From the NCBI GenBank assembly GCA_023362775.1, contig JALMGJ010000002.1:72393414-72457413 (forward strand): a DNA stretch of 64,000 bases, written 5' to 3'. Shown one piece after another: positions 45,720-57,879 of this stretch; position 1 is the stretch's first letter, and the number at the start of each line of letters is the position of its first letter. This stretch comes from Charina bottae. Its lineage: Eukaryota > Chordata > Lepidosauria > Squamata > Charinaidae. The position numbers were made by a program, and so were the translations under genes. The notes beneath the pieces were generated by a model. That model was not told where the DNA came from. It saw nothing but the letters and a program-made list of their open reading frames with translations, and did no database searches.

Positions 45720-46345
45720 CATTGTTTCTCTCCCTTTTGCACTGGTTGGGCTGTACTTAAGAGTATTGTGTGAAGTTCTAGGTATCACTTTTTAGGACTG
45801 ACATTGACAAGTGAGTGTGTCAAAAGAAAAGCAATTTAATAAGGGGCCTAGAAAGAAAAATGTAGGCAGAATAAGCCTTTGGAGGCATTACAGTACGTAT
45901 TTATAGCATCAGGAACAGAAGACCATGAGGAGACAGGTGAGCTGTTTTCAAGTATCTGAAAAGCTGTCACAAAGAAGGTGGGACAGAATTGGTCAGAGTT
46001 ATTTCAGAACATAGGACAAGAAACAAGAGGTCTAAATTGAGATGTAGCAAAATTCGGTTAGATATCAGGAAAAAATTCCTAACAGTAAGAGCTGTTCAAC
46101 AGTATAGGCCAATAACAGAGTCAGTTATTTGGAACAGCCTATAAGCCCTGTAAATAAATAAATAAAAATAAAACAGCAGAAGAGCCTGCCCCAGGAAGTA
46201 TAGACTCTCCTTCACTTGACGTGTTTAAAGAGGCTGCATGGCCATCTGTTGGGGATTTATTTGCTGCAGGGCTGGATCCTTGCATGAGGTAGGGGGTTAG
46301 ACTAGATTCCTTCCAACCTTGTCCTAACTCTATCTTTCTATGAAT
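45720..46345 (+). mobile_element. CR1 LINE 3' end
   Basis: Recognisable CR1 landmarks in order: GAGTATTGTGTGAAGTTCTAG, GACATTGACAAG, TTTTCAAGTATCTGAAAAGC, GTTAGATATCAGGAAAAAAT, TCCTAACAGTAAGAGCTGTT, GGGGTTAGACTAGATTCCTT and the end CTATCTTTCTATGA. A short AT-rich insertion lies near 46.15 kb. Confidence 0.85.
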
Positions 46346-46441
46346 TATAGTTTACATAAAGTTTTCTTTGAATTTTTTTTTCTTTATACATATTTCTTGT
46401 ATAATACATACATATCTAGGATGCTATTCCTTTTCAGGATA

Positions 46442-46608
46442 CAGGTAGTCCTTGAGTTACAATGGCAATTGGGACCAGAATTTCCATCGCTAAGTGATGC
46501 GGTCATAAAGCTCAGTCACATGACCGCATCACTTAGTGACAGCAATCCCGGCACTCACCATAGCCATTGCTAACCGAATCCCACCAGTCATTAGCTGAGG
46601 ACCTAACC
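46442..46608. mobile_element. Tigger-like MITE, truncated or shortened
   Basis: It starts TA|CAGGTAGTCCTTGAGTTAC, like 30173-30521. It contains inverted GATGCGGTCATAAAG / ATGACCGCATC. The right end GCTGAGGACCTAA is a poor match to the terminal repeat, so the end point is approximate. Confidence 0.65.
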
Positions 46609-46619
46609 CGATCCAAGCC

Positions 46620-47160
46620 ATTCCCTGCTTGGTCCTTCCCAGGACCAAGTTCTTCCAAGGTAAGGGACTGTCTCCCCTTCAACTCCCCCCAACTGCCTAT
46701 TCTCCCCCCATCTCTGCCCTTTTTTTGGCCACCCTGCACCCTCCCTTGCAGGGCGGCAAGCAGCCCCAGAACTGCGCAGCTCTGGGGCTGCTTGCTGCAC
46801 TGTGGCGTAGGAGCTTCTTGGCATGCTGCGGCTCTGCGGGTGCAAGAAGCCCCTAAGCTTCAGGGCAGCACGAAGCTGTGTAGCCACTTCAGCCTGGCCC
46901 AGTAGCATGGCGCAAAGCCACAGCCTGGCCCAGCCCAGCAGCACAGCATGAAGCCGCAGCTGCCCCAGCCCGGCCCAGCAGTGCAGTGCGAAGCCACAGC
47001 TGCAGCTGCCCTGGCCCTGCCCAGCCCTAGCTGCAGCTGCAGCCACCTTCGCTGCCCTGTACTCCGCGGCCCCTGCCAGCCTGAGCTCTGCCACCCCAGC
47101 TGACCTTCACCTTCTTGCTCCCACTGCTGACAGGGCATGCCCAGCCTGGCCCTTCACAAG
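46620..47160. repeat. GC-rich CAGC/AAGCCGCAGC repeat region
   Basis: Repeated CAGCCTGGCCCAGCCCAGCA and GTGCGAAGCCACAGCTGCAG-like units, and a strong hairpin at 46756-46795 (arm GCAAGCAGCCCCAGA). Open frames here come from the base composition. No gene recognised. Confidence 0.6.
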
Positions 47161-47499
47161 GCAGCTGCTGGCCACACAAGGCCTTCCCCAGAAGTAGGTA
47201 AGCAATAAAGCCTGACTCGAGGAAAGCCCTTCTGAAACTGATGGACTTCCTAATCAATCTGCTTGTCAAGCAATCTAATACATTTTTACTCGAAAATAAG
47301 TTCCCGCCCAGTGAACGAGGCTCACGCTGCTTTAAATAAAAATAGGCCCATGCAGGAAGCAAATGCTTGCTTCTTAATAAACTGAACCTGGAGTGGGACA
47401 CCAAGCTATTCAGGGAATCCTCAGCTGCCAGCCTCCCGTTCCAAACGCCGCTTCGGAATCGTGCAAGGGGACGCAATGACACGTATCATAGAGCTGCCG

Positions 47500-48060
47500 C
47501 CAAAGGCTAGAGCGTGAGCCTAATTAGAGCCAAAGGCTTCCCGAAACCCGTCCGGCCTCTGGCCCCGCCCTTTCGGCACGTCAGTGCATCAACACGCCGG
47601 GCGGGTCCCGTGACCGGAAGGGGTGAGCAAGAGGCGGAAGTGAAAGCGGGGAGGGTGTTTGGCCCCATTAAAGCGGAGCTGAACGGAGCGGAAGGTTGGC
47701 GGTCGTGAGGTTGCGGAGGGACAGTGCGGTAAGCCGGGTCGTGTTGTCTTCCACGGTGAGTCCGACGGTGCTGGTGGGGCCCGGGAGACTGACGAACGTG
47801 GGGTGTCTGTTGGGCTCGACGTCGGCAGAGAGGCCTGACGGGTTGCGGGAGGGGGCCACTCGCTTAGCCCGCTGGGTTGGAGAACGGGAGAAGGGCGCGG
47901 TTCTGTCGGTGGCGTCCGAAGAGGGATTTCTTTGTCGCTGCCTTTTTCTCGGCCGTGTTCGCGACGGGAGGAGGGAGCGGCCGTCTGGGCCCCGCCCTGT
48001 TCGCTTTGGGGCTGGGGAGAGGTAGTTCCCTATAGGGCCAGTTTAGCGGGGGAGGCAGCC
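47500..48060 (+). promoter_or_regulatory. CpG-rich promoter and probable non-coding first exon, perhaps RAB7A
   Basis: This CpG-rich stretch contains a CRE half-site (ACGTCA, 47578-47583) and two ETS-like sites (ACCGGAAG at 47613-47620, GCGGAAGTG at 47634-47642). Candidate plus-strand splice donors follow: GCG|gtaagc at 47729 and ACG|gtgagt at 47756. No convincing coding sequence starts here. In human, RPN1 on the minus strand is followed by divergent RAB7A, whose first exon is non-coding and whose first intron is long. The position and orientation here fit, and the RAB7A coding start is absent from the remaining 16 kb. The gene identity is inferred from synteny, not from sequence. Confidence 0.5.
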
Positions 48061-50684
48061 GCTTAATAACGATCATCTGCGGTGGGCGGGGGATTGGCAA
48101 GGCGAGAGCGCTGCCGGTAGGATGTCCCTCGGAAGAAAGGAGAGAGTGGCTTCTGTCTTCCTTCTCTTTCTCCACCCCTCCGTTTTCCGGAACAAAGAAA
48201 CGTGGACTATAGAACCCACCGTCAGTTTCAAGGATTGTGTGGTTTGGTTAATAGTAGCTGGTTCCTGGCCCACTGGAAAAGTGAAAGGTGAGAGCTGCTG
48301 AGCAGCTCCAAAGCCAGCCCAACCCTCTTCTCCCTGCTTCTGCTGGCTAAACAATAACGCTTCCTGTAGCTCCCAGTTGAAGGCTTAATACGATATGGAT
48401 TCATTGCTTTGGCCCTCCTTCAATTCGTTGTCCGGAAAATATCGAACTTCGATATTTAAACGAGCGCGAGCTTTTTTTGTGTAGTTTTATGTCTAAAGCT
48501 ACCTACGAAGGTATCTGTTCCTTGCTGCTCTTCCCGCCCCATCTCCCAGCTGAAATGCCTATATTGTTCGGAGTAAATAGGAGTGCTTTTTTCCCCCTAG
48601 TGACTTAATACTGCAATCTTAATATGCATATTAGGAGATAACTCTACCTGAACATAGTGCAGTGTTTATGATTATATGTATCCAGATTGTGCTACAAATG
48701 CCTGTTGTGTGTTGCTAGACAGTTCTTTTGAGAGTAAATTTTGGAGAGGGATAAATTGAGTGATTATGTACAAGGACAGTTAAGGGCAATCTAATACAAG
48801 AATTTCCTTTGAGTATATGAATGGTAAATCAGTTGGGACTCACAATGTTATCTTACTGTCCAAACATTATGTAATTTATTAAGTTAGGGATGGTAAACAA
48901 AGCAGTGTCTTTCTGTATTGCCTTAAGTACTTCATCAGAATGTTAGACAATAAATGACTCCAAGGATGAAAGTGGGCTTCAAGACTTGACTCATTGATAC
49001 CCTTGAGTAGAGCTAACCTTATCTTTGGTGCTATTGTGTATGAATATGTCATCAGACTGAAGAAGCAGTTTGTGCCATATTTAGGAATAGTTAGGTATTT
49101 AAAGCCTGGCAATTTAAGGCAAATGGTTTGGGCCAATAATGGTTTGGGCCATTAAATTGGTTTTACTAGGATAACTCCACACCACAATGAAAGCTAATCA
49201 ATTTCAAATAATCAGGAAGGAATCTATAAATTTAACTATTAAATCTAAAAGTATTTCTGGGCTCAAATGATGACTGTATAACCTATATCTGATTTAGATT
49301 GTGTTGGAGCTCGAAATAATTTGCTTTATTTAGTTGCTGGGCAGTAACATTAACATATATTAAATGGAATCCATATATATTTCCTGTTTATGGCTTGCCT
49401 CCTTAGCTGGGAAGAGCAAGCCTGCTGTCTTCCCTTGTGATTGCAGCAGCTGATTAAGCACATGATTTACTTCATGAGTAGTTAAGTGCAATTTATCTAG
49501 GGATTAAATGTCATCAAGTGTTTCTAGAGGGTACATACAACCTATTGCTTTGGAAATGTGATATGGAAAATAAGAGGCTCTGTAGCAGTCAGTTTGTCAT
49601 GTGCTTTGTCCTAAAGTTCAATTAATATAGCTGAAAATCTATAAGAACTTGTGGGACATTAATGATTCAAAATATATAGTAATTTCAATTTGCACTTAAA
49701 TGTTTATTTTTCTGCTTATAGTAAGAGTCTCAAACTTTGCATTACCACAGCCTCTGAAAATGAGAAATGAATATGTGTGACTTTCCATGAATAATGAGCA
49801 AGAAATAAATATACCTCTTCAATTTTAATCAACGAGATTCTCAAACTTTGCAGTATCAATACTGCCCTCTAGGGCTTGTGCAGGCAAAATTAGCAAATCC
49901 CAGAAGTAGTTTTGAAAGCATTCCATCCATATCTGTGCAAGGTTGAACAGGTTTTTAAAAAATCATGCCCCTGCCCCCCCCCCGGGTCCTGATCCACAGT
50001 TTGAGAACTGTTAGTTTATTGTACTGAAAATTACAGACAAATAATACAAATATACTCCTAATATATAAAGCATAGTTTTTGCTTCAAACAGATGAAGTTT
50101 TGAGTAGTGGCTGATAGGTAGGAAACCTCATCAAATGCTATAGAGCTGTTGTTAGTGTGAGTAAATCCATAATGGCTTCTAGACCAATTACAGGATCTTA
50201 TGAGATTATGCACATTTGCACTTAAACTTGGATTATACTCAATATAGTAAATAATAAAGGATAGCCTGTCTTCTATTTACACTGTCTTCTATTTAAAAAT
50301 ATCACTCAATTATAAGGTGTGCATTGGTGTAACTCCCTTAGCACCTATTAGGCTTTTCTTTCAAATTCACTTTTAATTTTTTCCCTATTTATTTTAAAAG
50401 TTAAAGAGGTATATTAAAAGCAAAGTTCAACTCAGCAGCATAATCTCTTTGTTAAGTATGTCTCTGAGCTCCTTAGTAATCCTTACAAAACAAAAATGGT
50501 AGTTGGTCTTTGTGTTGCTTTTGGCCATCTCCCCCATAATTTACAGCAGCTTCCTAGCATCGCCAGTCAATGTGAAGGGAGACTGTCCTCACTGGCGCTA
50601 TTATGGCACTGCAGTGGTTGGATAACTCTAGAAGGTGCTCTGTCTAATTGGTTGAAGAGTGACCTTTAATTTATTTATTTGTAA
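48061..50684. other. Probable first intron of the divergent gene; no exon seen
   Basis: No coding exon, RNA gene or recognised repeat. A C run lies near 49975. Confidence 0.5.
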
Positions 50685-51372
50685 GATTTATTTATTTATT
50701 TGTTTGTTTATCGAATTTATCTCCCTCCAAGGGGGGACTCTGGACGGTTTACAATAAAAACATAATTAACTGGTATACATTCATTGGCGATCACTCGTAG
50801 CCGAGTAAGATTGTCTTCCAAAGGTAATAAACGGTAAAAATATAAAATGTAATAAAATCTAGATGGCGAAGAGTTCTTTATCAGTCCGTGAGTAAAAGGG
50901 CAGCTTTAGGGCCGTTCTAAGAAAATAGCCATTCCCAGTAGTGACCACTCCCCCTCTCGCTCCAGGCATGCTGACAAAACCAGGTTTTTAGTTTTTTTTG
51001 GAAGTCCGGGATGAGGGGACCTGTCTTATCTCTGGGGGCAGAATGTTCCACAGGGCGGGTGCTATAGCAGAGAAGGCATGCCTCCTGGACCCCGCTAGAT
51101 GAAATTCTTTTATTGATGGGGTCTGAAGCATTCCCTCTGTGCATGCCCGGGTGGGGCGGGTCAATGTAATGTGGACAAGACGGTCCCTCAGGTAACCTGG
51201 TCCTATGCCATGTAGGGCTTTAAAGGTCATAACCAGCCCCTTGAATTGGACCCGGAAGCAAACTGGAACCCAGTGCAGCTTGCGAAGCAAAGATGTTACA
51301 TGTGCCACCCTTGAGGCACCTAAGATTGCCCACGCAGCTGCATTCTGGACCAGCTGTAGCTTATATCCTGCA
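50685..51372 (-). mobile_element. L2 LINE 3' fragment
   Basis: The minus frame encodes KLQLVQNAAAWAILGASRVA, HWVPVCFRVQFKGLVMTF and ALWNILPPEI. The tail with ACTCTGGACGGTTTACAATA lies at 50700-50760. A 46-bp sequence shared with RPN1 intron 5 sits within the tail region at 50782-50827. Confidence 0.87.
50782..50827. repeat. 46-bp sequence shared with 27049-27094
   Basis: Second copy of the unit with ACTCGTAGCCGAGT, placed in the tail region of an L2 fragment. Confidence 0.85.
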
Positions 51373-51552
51373 TTTTTGTTCAAGAGCTCAAGGTAGCATA
51401 CATAACACTCCCTCTTTCTGTTTTTCCCTACAACAACCCTATTGGATTGGCTGGCCCAAAATCATCCATTAGCTTCCATGGCTAAGTATGGACTAATACC
51501 TGGGTTTCTTTGGTGCCAATCAGATGCTTTAACCATTACATTACTCTGGCTC
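51373..51552 (-). mobile_element. MIR-like CORE-SINE, decayed
   Basis: Minus strand: head AGAGCCAGAGTAATGTAATG, decayed core, then ATAGGGTTGTTGTAGGGAAA and GCTACCTTGAGCTC, the tail type seen at 21.24 kb. It abuts the L2 fragment at 50685-51372. Confidence 0.65.
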
Positions 51553-51925
51553 TGGGCTCACCTGCACAGAAAAAATTTAATAAGTTGGGGACAATTATCA
51601 GGAAGCAAAAGCAGTTTTTCTGATTGTGGATATTTATAAAACACATTATAACTCATTGTTGTGAGTGATTTGAGGCAGTCTAGTTCCTAAATGAGATTAG
51701 CTCAGGCTTTTTCTGATGGAGATACTACTTACATGTGAATATATTTGGTTTAAGAATCCTGGTTTAATGGTTTAAGAATCCTTCTAGAAGCTGGAGCACC
51801 TGGTTTGCATCAAAATATCCTAAATATAGAAGCTATGGAGAATTGTTTCCAATCAGTATAGACACCATTGAGCTAGATGGACCAAGAGTTTAAGACAACA
51901 TTCTGTGTTCCTAAACTAATCACTA

Positions 51926-52158
51926 AGAGACAGGTTGGTGTAGTGGTTAAAGCACCATGCTGGAGATCCATGAGTTCTAGTCCTGCCTTGGGCACAAAAC
52001 CAGATGGGTGACTTTGGGCCAGTCACACACACACAGCCCTAGAAAGGCAATGTCAAACCACTTCTGAAATCTTGCCAAGAAAACTGCAGGGGCTAGTCCA
52101 GGCAGTCGCCAGGAGTCAACACTGACTTGAAGGCACCAAAAAAAAACACCAAAAAACA
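51926..52158 (+). mobile_element. CORE-type SINE family S2
   Basis: Head AGAGACAGGTTGGTGTAGTG, B box GAGTTCTAGTCCTGCC, core GATGGGTGACTTTGGGCCAG, tail AGGAGTCAACACTGACTTGA followed by an A-rich end. Confidence 0.85.
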
Positions 52159-53154
52159 CTAGTCATGCTAAAAGCATGCTTGGCTTTTGTGGCACAATCA
52201 GATTTATTTGGTCAGAAGTGGGATAATTTCTAAGTCTGGGGATAAATACAGAATTTAATTTCACTGCTACCCACCCATAAATGTTGAACTTGAAGTGCTT
52301 ATGCTGATATTATTTCCTCTCTGGCAACATAATAGCTAGGCATGGAAGGGGTGATTATAATATTCCTGAGATAACTATGTAAGTGAAGTAACAAATAGTT
52401 ATAAACAATTAAAGCTGTTACAGTAACATGTGAAAAAGTAATATTAGTTAAACTGTTTCTGTTTAGAAGTAGAGAAATCCATGCTCATTTACAGAGTAAT
52501 AGTTACTTTTTCATATCAGCCAGCAGTGTCTCTGCCTTTTTTTCTAGATATACTGATTGTCATCTTTTTCTCCCCTTTACCTCTCTTACTGTGTCTGTCT
52601 GTAAATTCCCTCTGTCCTCTAAAATCTCCTAGTTTTCTGGCCTTTCTTCCTCATAAGAAAGTCTCTGATTAACTATTTTTTTATTTTAGTATGATGCAAG
52701 TAATCTTCTATTTTGTCACAACTTGTATATTACTTAAGGTTTATTGACCCCCTAACAGTGGTATCCCAGGACATGAGCTGCCTGACCAAAGTTGGGGATA
52801 TGCTAACTGTAGAAAAGTGCAATCCATGTTGAGATCAGTTTTAGTCCCTTGTCCATTAATATAGAAGCAATATATTTAATGGTGGAATAGGCAGATGGCA
52901 CTTTATTGGAATCCTGGCTGAGTTCCATCTGCAGTGACTAATTTCGCAACTGATGGAAATCACTAATCTTGTACATCTTTAATTAAAAGATGCTACTACT
53001 GAACTTTAGTAAAAAGTGAAGTATGACTAGTCCACAATAATATGCAAAGTTGGTAGTGGCCTTGTCTGTTTCAAATAGCTGATGTGGATCATCTTACAAT
53101 GACAGCAGTTGAGATGCTTTTTCTTCCCAAATGTTCATATGCCTCCACCATTGT
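52159..53154. other. No gene seen
   Basis: AT-rich, without supported features. Confidence 0.6.
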
Positions 53155-53358
53155 GTGTCTGTGCCTTCAAGTCAGGCTTGGCAACTGCCTGGACAAGTCC
53201 CTGCAGTTACCTTGACAACATTTTCAGAAGTGGTTTCTTAGGGCTGAGAGTGAGTAACTGGCCCAAAGTCGCCCAACTGGTTTCATACCTAAGGTAGGGC
53301 TAAAACTCATGGTCTCCCAGTTTCTAGCCCGATAACCACTACACCAAACTGGCTCTCA
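53155..53358 (-). mobile_element. CORE-type SINE family S2, decayed
   Basis: Minus strand: head GAGAGCCAGTTTGGTGTAGT, core CAGTTGGGCGACTTTGGGCC, tail TTGACTTGAAGGCACAGAC-like with internal deletions. Confidence 0.75.
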
Positions 53359-53496
53359 CCTCCACCATTACTGACTTGTAATATTTTATCTTGTGTTAGA
53401 CAAATCCCTCATTTACTTAATTTCTTCCACTGCCATTTTAATTGCTCTCCCTTCTTTAAAAGTCTGTTTCTGTATCTTGCTCAGCTGCCAGCTAAT

Positions 53497-54024
53497 CAGG
53501 GCTTTCCAAACTTTTCATGTTGGTGACACGCCTTTTAGCCATGCATAATTTCATGACACAGTAATGAAGGGTCCCCGCCCCCTGGCCCATGCAATTGGCT
53601 CCTGGCTCCAAACCCCGCCCCCAGTCCACGCGATTGGCTCCCGCCTGCACGGGAGCCTAGTCACGTCCCTGTACCCCCCAGCGCATCGGCCTAGCCGTGT
53701 CCCTGCACCCCCCATCCTCCAGCGCGGCTGCCTAGCCGTGTCCCTGCACCCCCCACCCCCCAGCGTGGTGGCTTAGTCGCGTCCCTGCACCCCCCAGTGC
53801 AGTGGCCTAGTCGCATCCCTGCCCCCCCCCCAGTTGCAGCCCTGCTGGGCTGGCACCTTACCTGGGTTCTGCGGCGAGAGCTGGGCACGGAGCAGGGACC
53901 GGCGGCAAGGGCTGGGCGGGACTCCATGTGGTGCATGGCCTCCTCTTCCGGGTTCCCCTGCGACACACCTGGGTCCTGGACGCAACACAGCAGTGTGTCG
54001 CGACACACAGTTTGGAAAGGTATG
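53497..54024. mobile_element. GC-rich hAT MITE, family F copy 5 (long variant)
   Basis: It begins CAGGGCTTTCCAAAC and ends CACAGTTTGGAAAGGTATG. It is about twice the usual length because of an inserted array of imperfect 40-47-bp units (53652-53830) built on CCTAGYCGYGTCCCTGCACC. The flanking octamers cagctaat and ggttagat do not match. Copy 6 begins exactly eight bases beyond its right end. Confidence 0.75.
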
Positions 54025-54032
54025 GGTTAGAT

Positions 54033-54295
54033 CAGAGCTTTCCAAACTGTGTGTTGCGACACAAAAGTGTGTTGCCACACACAGCGTGGTGTCGCCACAC
54101 CACCCGGAAGCGGCAGCGCGTGCGTGCACGGCGGCAGCGTCGCGGGATCAGTGCTTCCGCATTTTAGCGGAGGCTGCCGCTGCCGTGCGTGCACGTGCCG
54201 CCGCACGCCCCCTGTGCTGCTGCCATGCGCGCGTGTGCCGCCGCCCTGCCACCGCCGCTGGTGTGTCGCCAGCGGCGGCACTTTGGAAAGCCCTG
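54033..54295. mobile_element. GC-rich hAT MITE, family F copy 6
   Basis: Ends CAGAGCTTTCCAAACTGTGT and CTTTGGAAAGCCCTG, with an exact 8-bp duplication GGTTAGAT at 54025-54032 and 54296-54303. The core has GCCGCCGC-rich triplets and subterminal GTGTTGCGACAC-type palindromes. Confidence 0.92.
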
Positions 54296-54303
54296 GGTTA
54301 GAT

Positions 54304-55180
54304 AGACACATTATGCTAAACAGTAATGTAGTTTGTTTTTATTGCTGTGTTTACAGAACTACACTGTGATCTGTAAACTATGGTTTATCAGATCCCCTGT
54401 CAAATTTGGAGCAACACTGGAGCTACAAATTTCAGTGTGCATATGGTGGAGAGTGAACAGTTGGTTAAAATTGTATAGAAACCATTGTGTATCTGTGTTG
54501 CACTCGCTATCATACATTACATTCTGCCAGTAGTCTATTAAAAACATTGTTGGTTTTAACTTCAGATATGCTTGTATACTGTTGGGCATTTTTAGCCTTC
54601 TCTCTTAGGGGAATTAATGTGGGAAGTTTGCAGAATTCCAGTTAAGGAAACCCTAGTTTATGTCTATAGCATTTGCTTTTCATGACCTATTCAAATTTTT
54701 CTAATCTAGGTCATTCCAAATTTCCATAATCTCTGATAATTGACCATAGTAGCTAGATGGAAATTGTAATGTATAATACCTGGAAGGTTCAAGCTTGAAG
54801 AAGGCTGATTGGTGTTTTGCTCAGTGGTATTGTTTGGGAAATAACTGAATGAATTAAGTGCCAATTAATTTTTTTTTTTACTTCACTCCTGGAATAAGAT
54901 TCTATTTATGTTGACACCATAAATAGCTGTGGTGGGCAGTTAGATATATGGAAGCTGATTTTGGACAAATAGAGGCAATAATGCTGACATTCATGCCAAT
55001 TATGTTTCAGTTTTCTTGGCTGCTCTTGATCACAGCTTTTGGGTTCAGTTATGTATGCAGAGTGGAAAATGCAAGCTACTGCCAGCACTGCTATTTGAGA
55101 TGTATGGTGAAATCGCTTCAAGCAGTCAAACTGAATTCTGTCCATTCTCTAAATATTAATATTTAATGAGATAAGCATCC
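54304..55180. other. No gene seen
   Basis: Unique-looking DNA between two hAT MITE copies. Confidence 0.6.
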
Positions 55181-55188
55181 CTTTAAAC

Positions 55189-55497
55189 CAGAGATTTCCA
55201 AACTGTGTGTCGCAACACAAAAGTGTGTCACCACACACAGCGTGGTGTGTCGCCACACCACCCAGAAGCAGCGGCGCGTGCGTGCACGGCAGCAGCAGCG
55301 GCGCAGCATCAGTGCTTCTGCGTTTTACTGGAGGCTGCCGCTGTGCATGCGTGCGCCGCCGCACGCCCCCCCGCCGCCACCGTGCACGCGCGCCACCACC
55401 GTGCATGTGCACCCCCCCGCGCCACCACCGTGCATGTGCACCCCCCCGCGCTGCTGCCACCGGTGTATCGCCAGCGGCGGCACTTTGGAAAGCCCTG
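55189..55497. mobile_element. GC-rich hAT MITE, family F copy 7
   Basis: Ends CAGAGATTTCCAAACTGTGT and CTTTGGAAAGCCCTG, with the duplication CTTTAAAC / CTTTAAGC (55181-55188, 55498-55505; one mismatch). The core contains repeated CACCACCGTGCATGTGCACC units. It is closely related to copy 6. Confidence 0.9.
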
Positions 55498-55505
55498 CTT
55501 TAAGC

Positions 55506-57879
55506 AAAAGTATAAGCAATGTACAGAGAGTATATTTCTTGCTAGTGTTCTGACATCACATACTAATTTTTATTATTTAGAACAAATTTACTATTTGTGG
55601 ACTTAAGCCTTGTTCAAACTGATGCTCAGCAGTTAAGATGTCTAAAAATATAGGAGTAATTTCTAGCCACTGTGAAAATTGTAATCCAACACTTTTGAAA
55701 TGCATCGGCTCAGATACGGTTTTCACTCAGCTAACATTTCCCTACTTTTCAGTTTAACATTGCTGATGGGTTTTTCAAACATTTAAACTCAGCAAATGGA
55801 GAGCTGGTTCAGGGAGCTATACTAGGCAACTCACATTTGTGTATTGAAAGCTCAAGGTAGGCTGTGTAACCAAATAATTAGTGTATTGAAACGGTATAGT
55901 GATTGGTAGCATTGCTTTTCATACAGGCATTTTGTGGACTCACTAGTTCTCAGTGGTTATCTAGCCTGGTGTATCTTGCTGCAAGCATATCTACTGATGA
56001 TCTGTTTCTTAGCAAAGATGAAAAGTTGATGCAGCAGCTGTGCTTAAAGCTGCCTGACAAAGATGATGTCATTGTTGCTGCTTAAGGGTGTGCTTTTTTG
56101 GAAGAGTATTTTGCCAGTGTCAGGAATGTATGCCTAAGGATACTGCTGGTTTTCTTAGTGTTGCTGTTAATGGGCACTGTCAAATGTAACAAGTCTGCTC
56201 AAATCTATTAGTCTGATTACCCATTATTTATTACTTGTCAGAAGACAAATAATTAAATCCCAGCAAGATTATCCTGTTAAATCCTCTGATGTCTTCTGGA
56301 AGAGAAGACTTGAAGGAAAACCTGTAAAATTACTAAAATTGTGAAATTTATGGGAGAATATCTTTATTTACAACAATGACAATGTCTCTGCAACACGGAT
56401 AGCTAATTCAGAACCAGTATTTTTGTAACATAGAAGAACTATGTAAACATTACATAGTACTGCCTATTGAGCAAATGAGGCACTCTTCTCTAACTTGATG
56501 GTTGGGTTCTAGACTAGGCTAAAATAGAGTTGAGATGGGTCTGTGGGTTCATTGAGTTATGGGAACACAGCCATAAAAATACAAATTATAAACCATAAGA
56601 AAAAACAGTATAGTTAAAATCAAATAGTGGGGAAATGGGACCAAACATACCTCTTTAAGAAGTGTTGCAGTAATTAAGGCAGAGTGTAACCAAGGTGTAG
56701 GTAACCATTACTACATTTCAATGGCTAAAGAAAGGTCATAGTTAGCACAGTAGCTGTAATTATACAAATAGGTTCCTTGCCATAGTCCTCACCTGTAAAT
56801 CCAGTTACATTGGTGGGTAAGGAGCACTCTTAGAGTGCAAACCTGCTTTTTCTACGGGAGTGCAATCCAAAATGACCACCTCAGTCCCCGAGTCTGGTTT
56901 CTCCTTATCAGTAGAATCTCCATCTTGTCTGACTTAATTTCAGCTTGCTTTTCCTCATCCAACCCAGATTCAAATTTAAGCAATATTGAAGGGTTCCGAT
57001 TGCTTCCTTGTAATTAGGTAGTAGTAAGTAATAGAGCTGGGTGTCATCAATTTACTCTGAATCAATACTTCCAGTTATTTCATGTAGATTTTAAAAACTG
57101 TAGAGGGAGAAACCTATGGGCATCATAGATCAACCTAGATGTCAAACATTCCCCCAGTACCATGGTCTGGGTGAGTACCAATAGGAAAAATCAGAACCAT
57201 TACAAAACAGGTCCCCTAAGGCCTAATCTCACAGAAAGATGTCATAGTGGATGGCATTAAAAGCTACGGAGAGACCTAGGAGCATTATTAGGATCATATT
57301 CCCCTCTGGATGACCCGCAGTCTAGGTACCATGTCTTGGACACAAATGGAACCCTGTCCCTTTACTTTTTCCCCTTTTCCTGTTTTCCTTTATATTTTTC
57401 CTAATTTTTAAAATATTAAAGCAAAATTAAAGAAATAGCAAGTATAAATCCAGTATGAATCCAGTATTAGAAGATAGATTAATTGTCCACCAAAATTGAA
57501 TCAAAACTGGATGTAAGAGAAGGGTATATAGAAGCTGACTGGAACAGAGGGAAAAGAATTGTGTTATAGAGTGTCACAGAAGTATATGGAGTTTGGCTAA
57601 TGAGAAGTATGAACAAGGATGTTTGGTGGAATGATAAAGTGGAAGAGCCTGTGGATAAGAAAAAGAAGTATATGATAATATTGATGCAAAAATAAGGGTG
57701 AAAGGAAAATATTGTGTTATCTGTGTATAGAGAAAATGAAAGTTGCAAACAATGTAATCAAAGAGCAAGGAACAATTAAAGTTAAAAAGGGCAGAGAAAA
57801 TGGAGACTGATTTTGATGTATATAAAAATTGTTCTGAAAGCAGATAAAGCAAGCTAAGTATCATGAGTAAATGGAATTA
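55506..57879. other. No gene seen
   Basis: No supported exon. The short frame at 55903-56085 (with LMQQLCLKLPDKDDVIVAA) has no recognisable domain. Confidence 0.5.

Noticed and set aside
46603..47138. Ala/Gly/Trp-rich frames on the minus strand
   Set aside because: They come from a GC-rich CAGC-type repeat and have no family features.
47696..48025. Protein-coding frame in the second CpG island
   Set aside because: No domain, composition typical of GC-rich DNA, and it overlaps likely promoter and donor sites.
55903..56085. 60-codon frame with CLKLPDKDDVIVAA
   Set aside because: No splice context, no domain, and length expected by chance.
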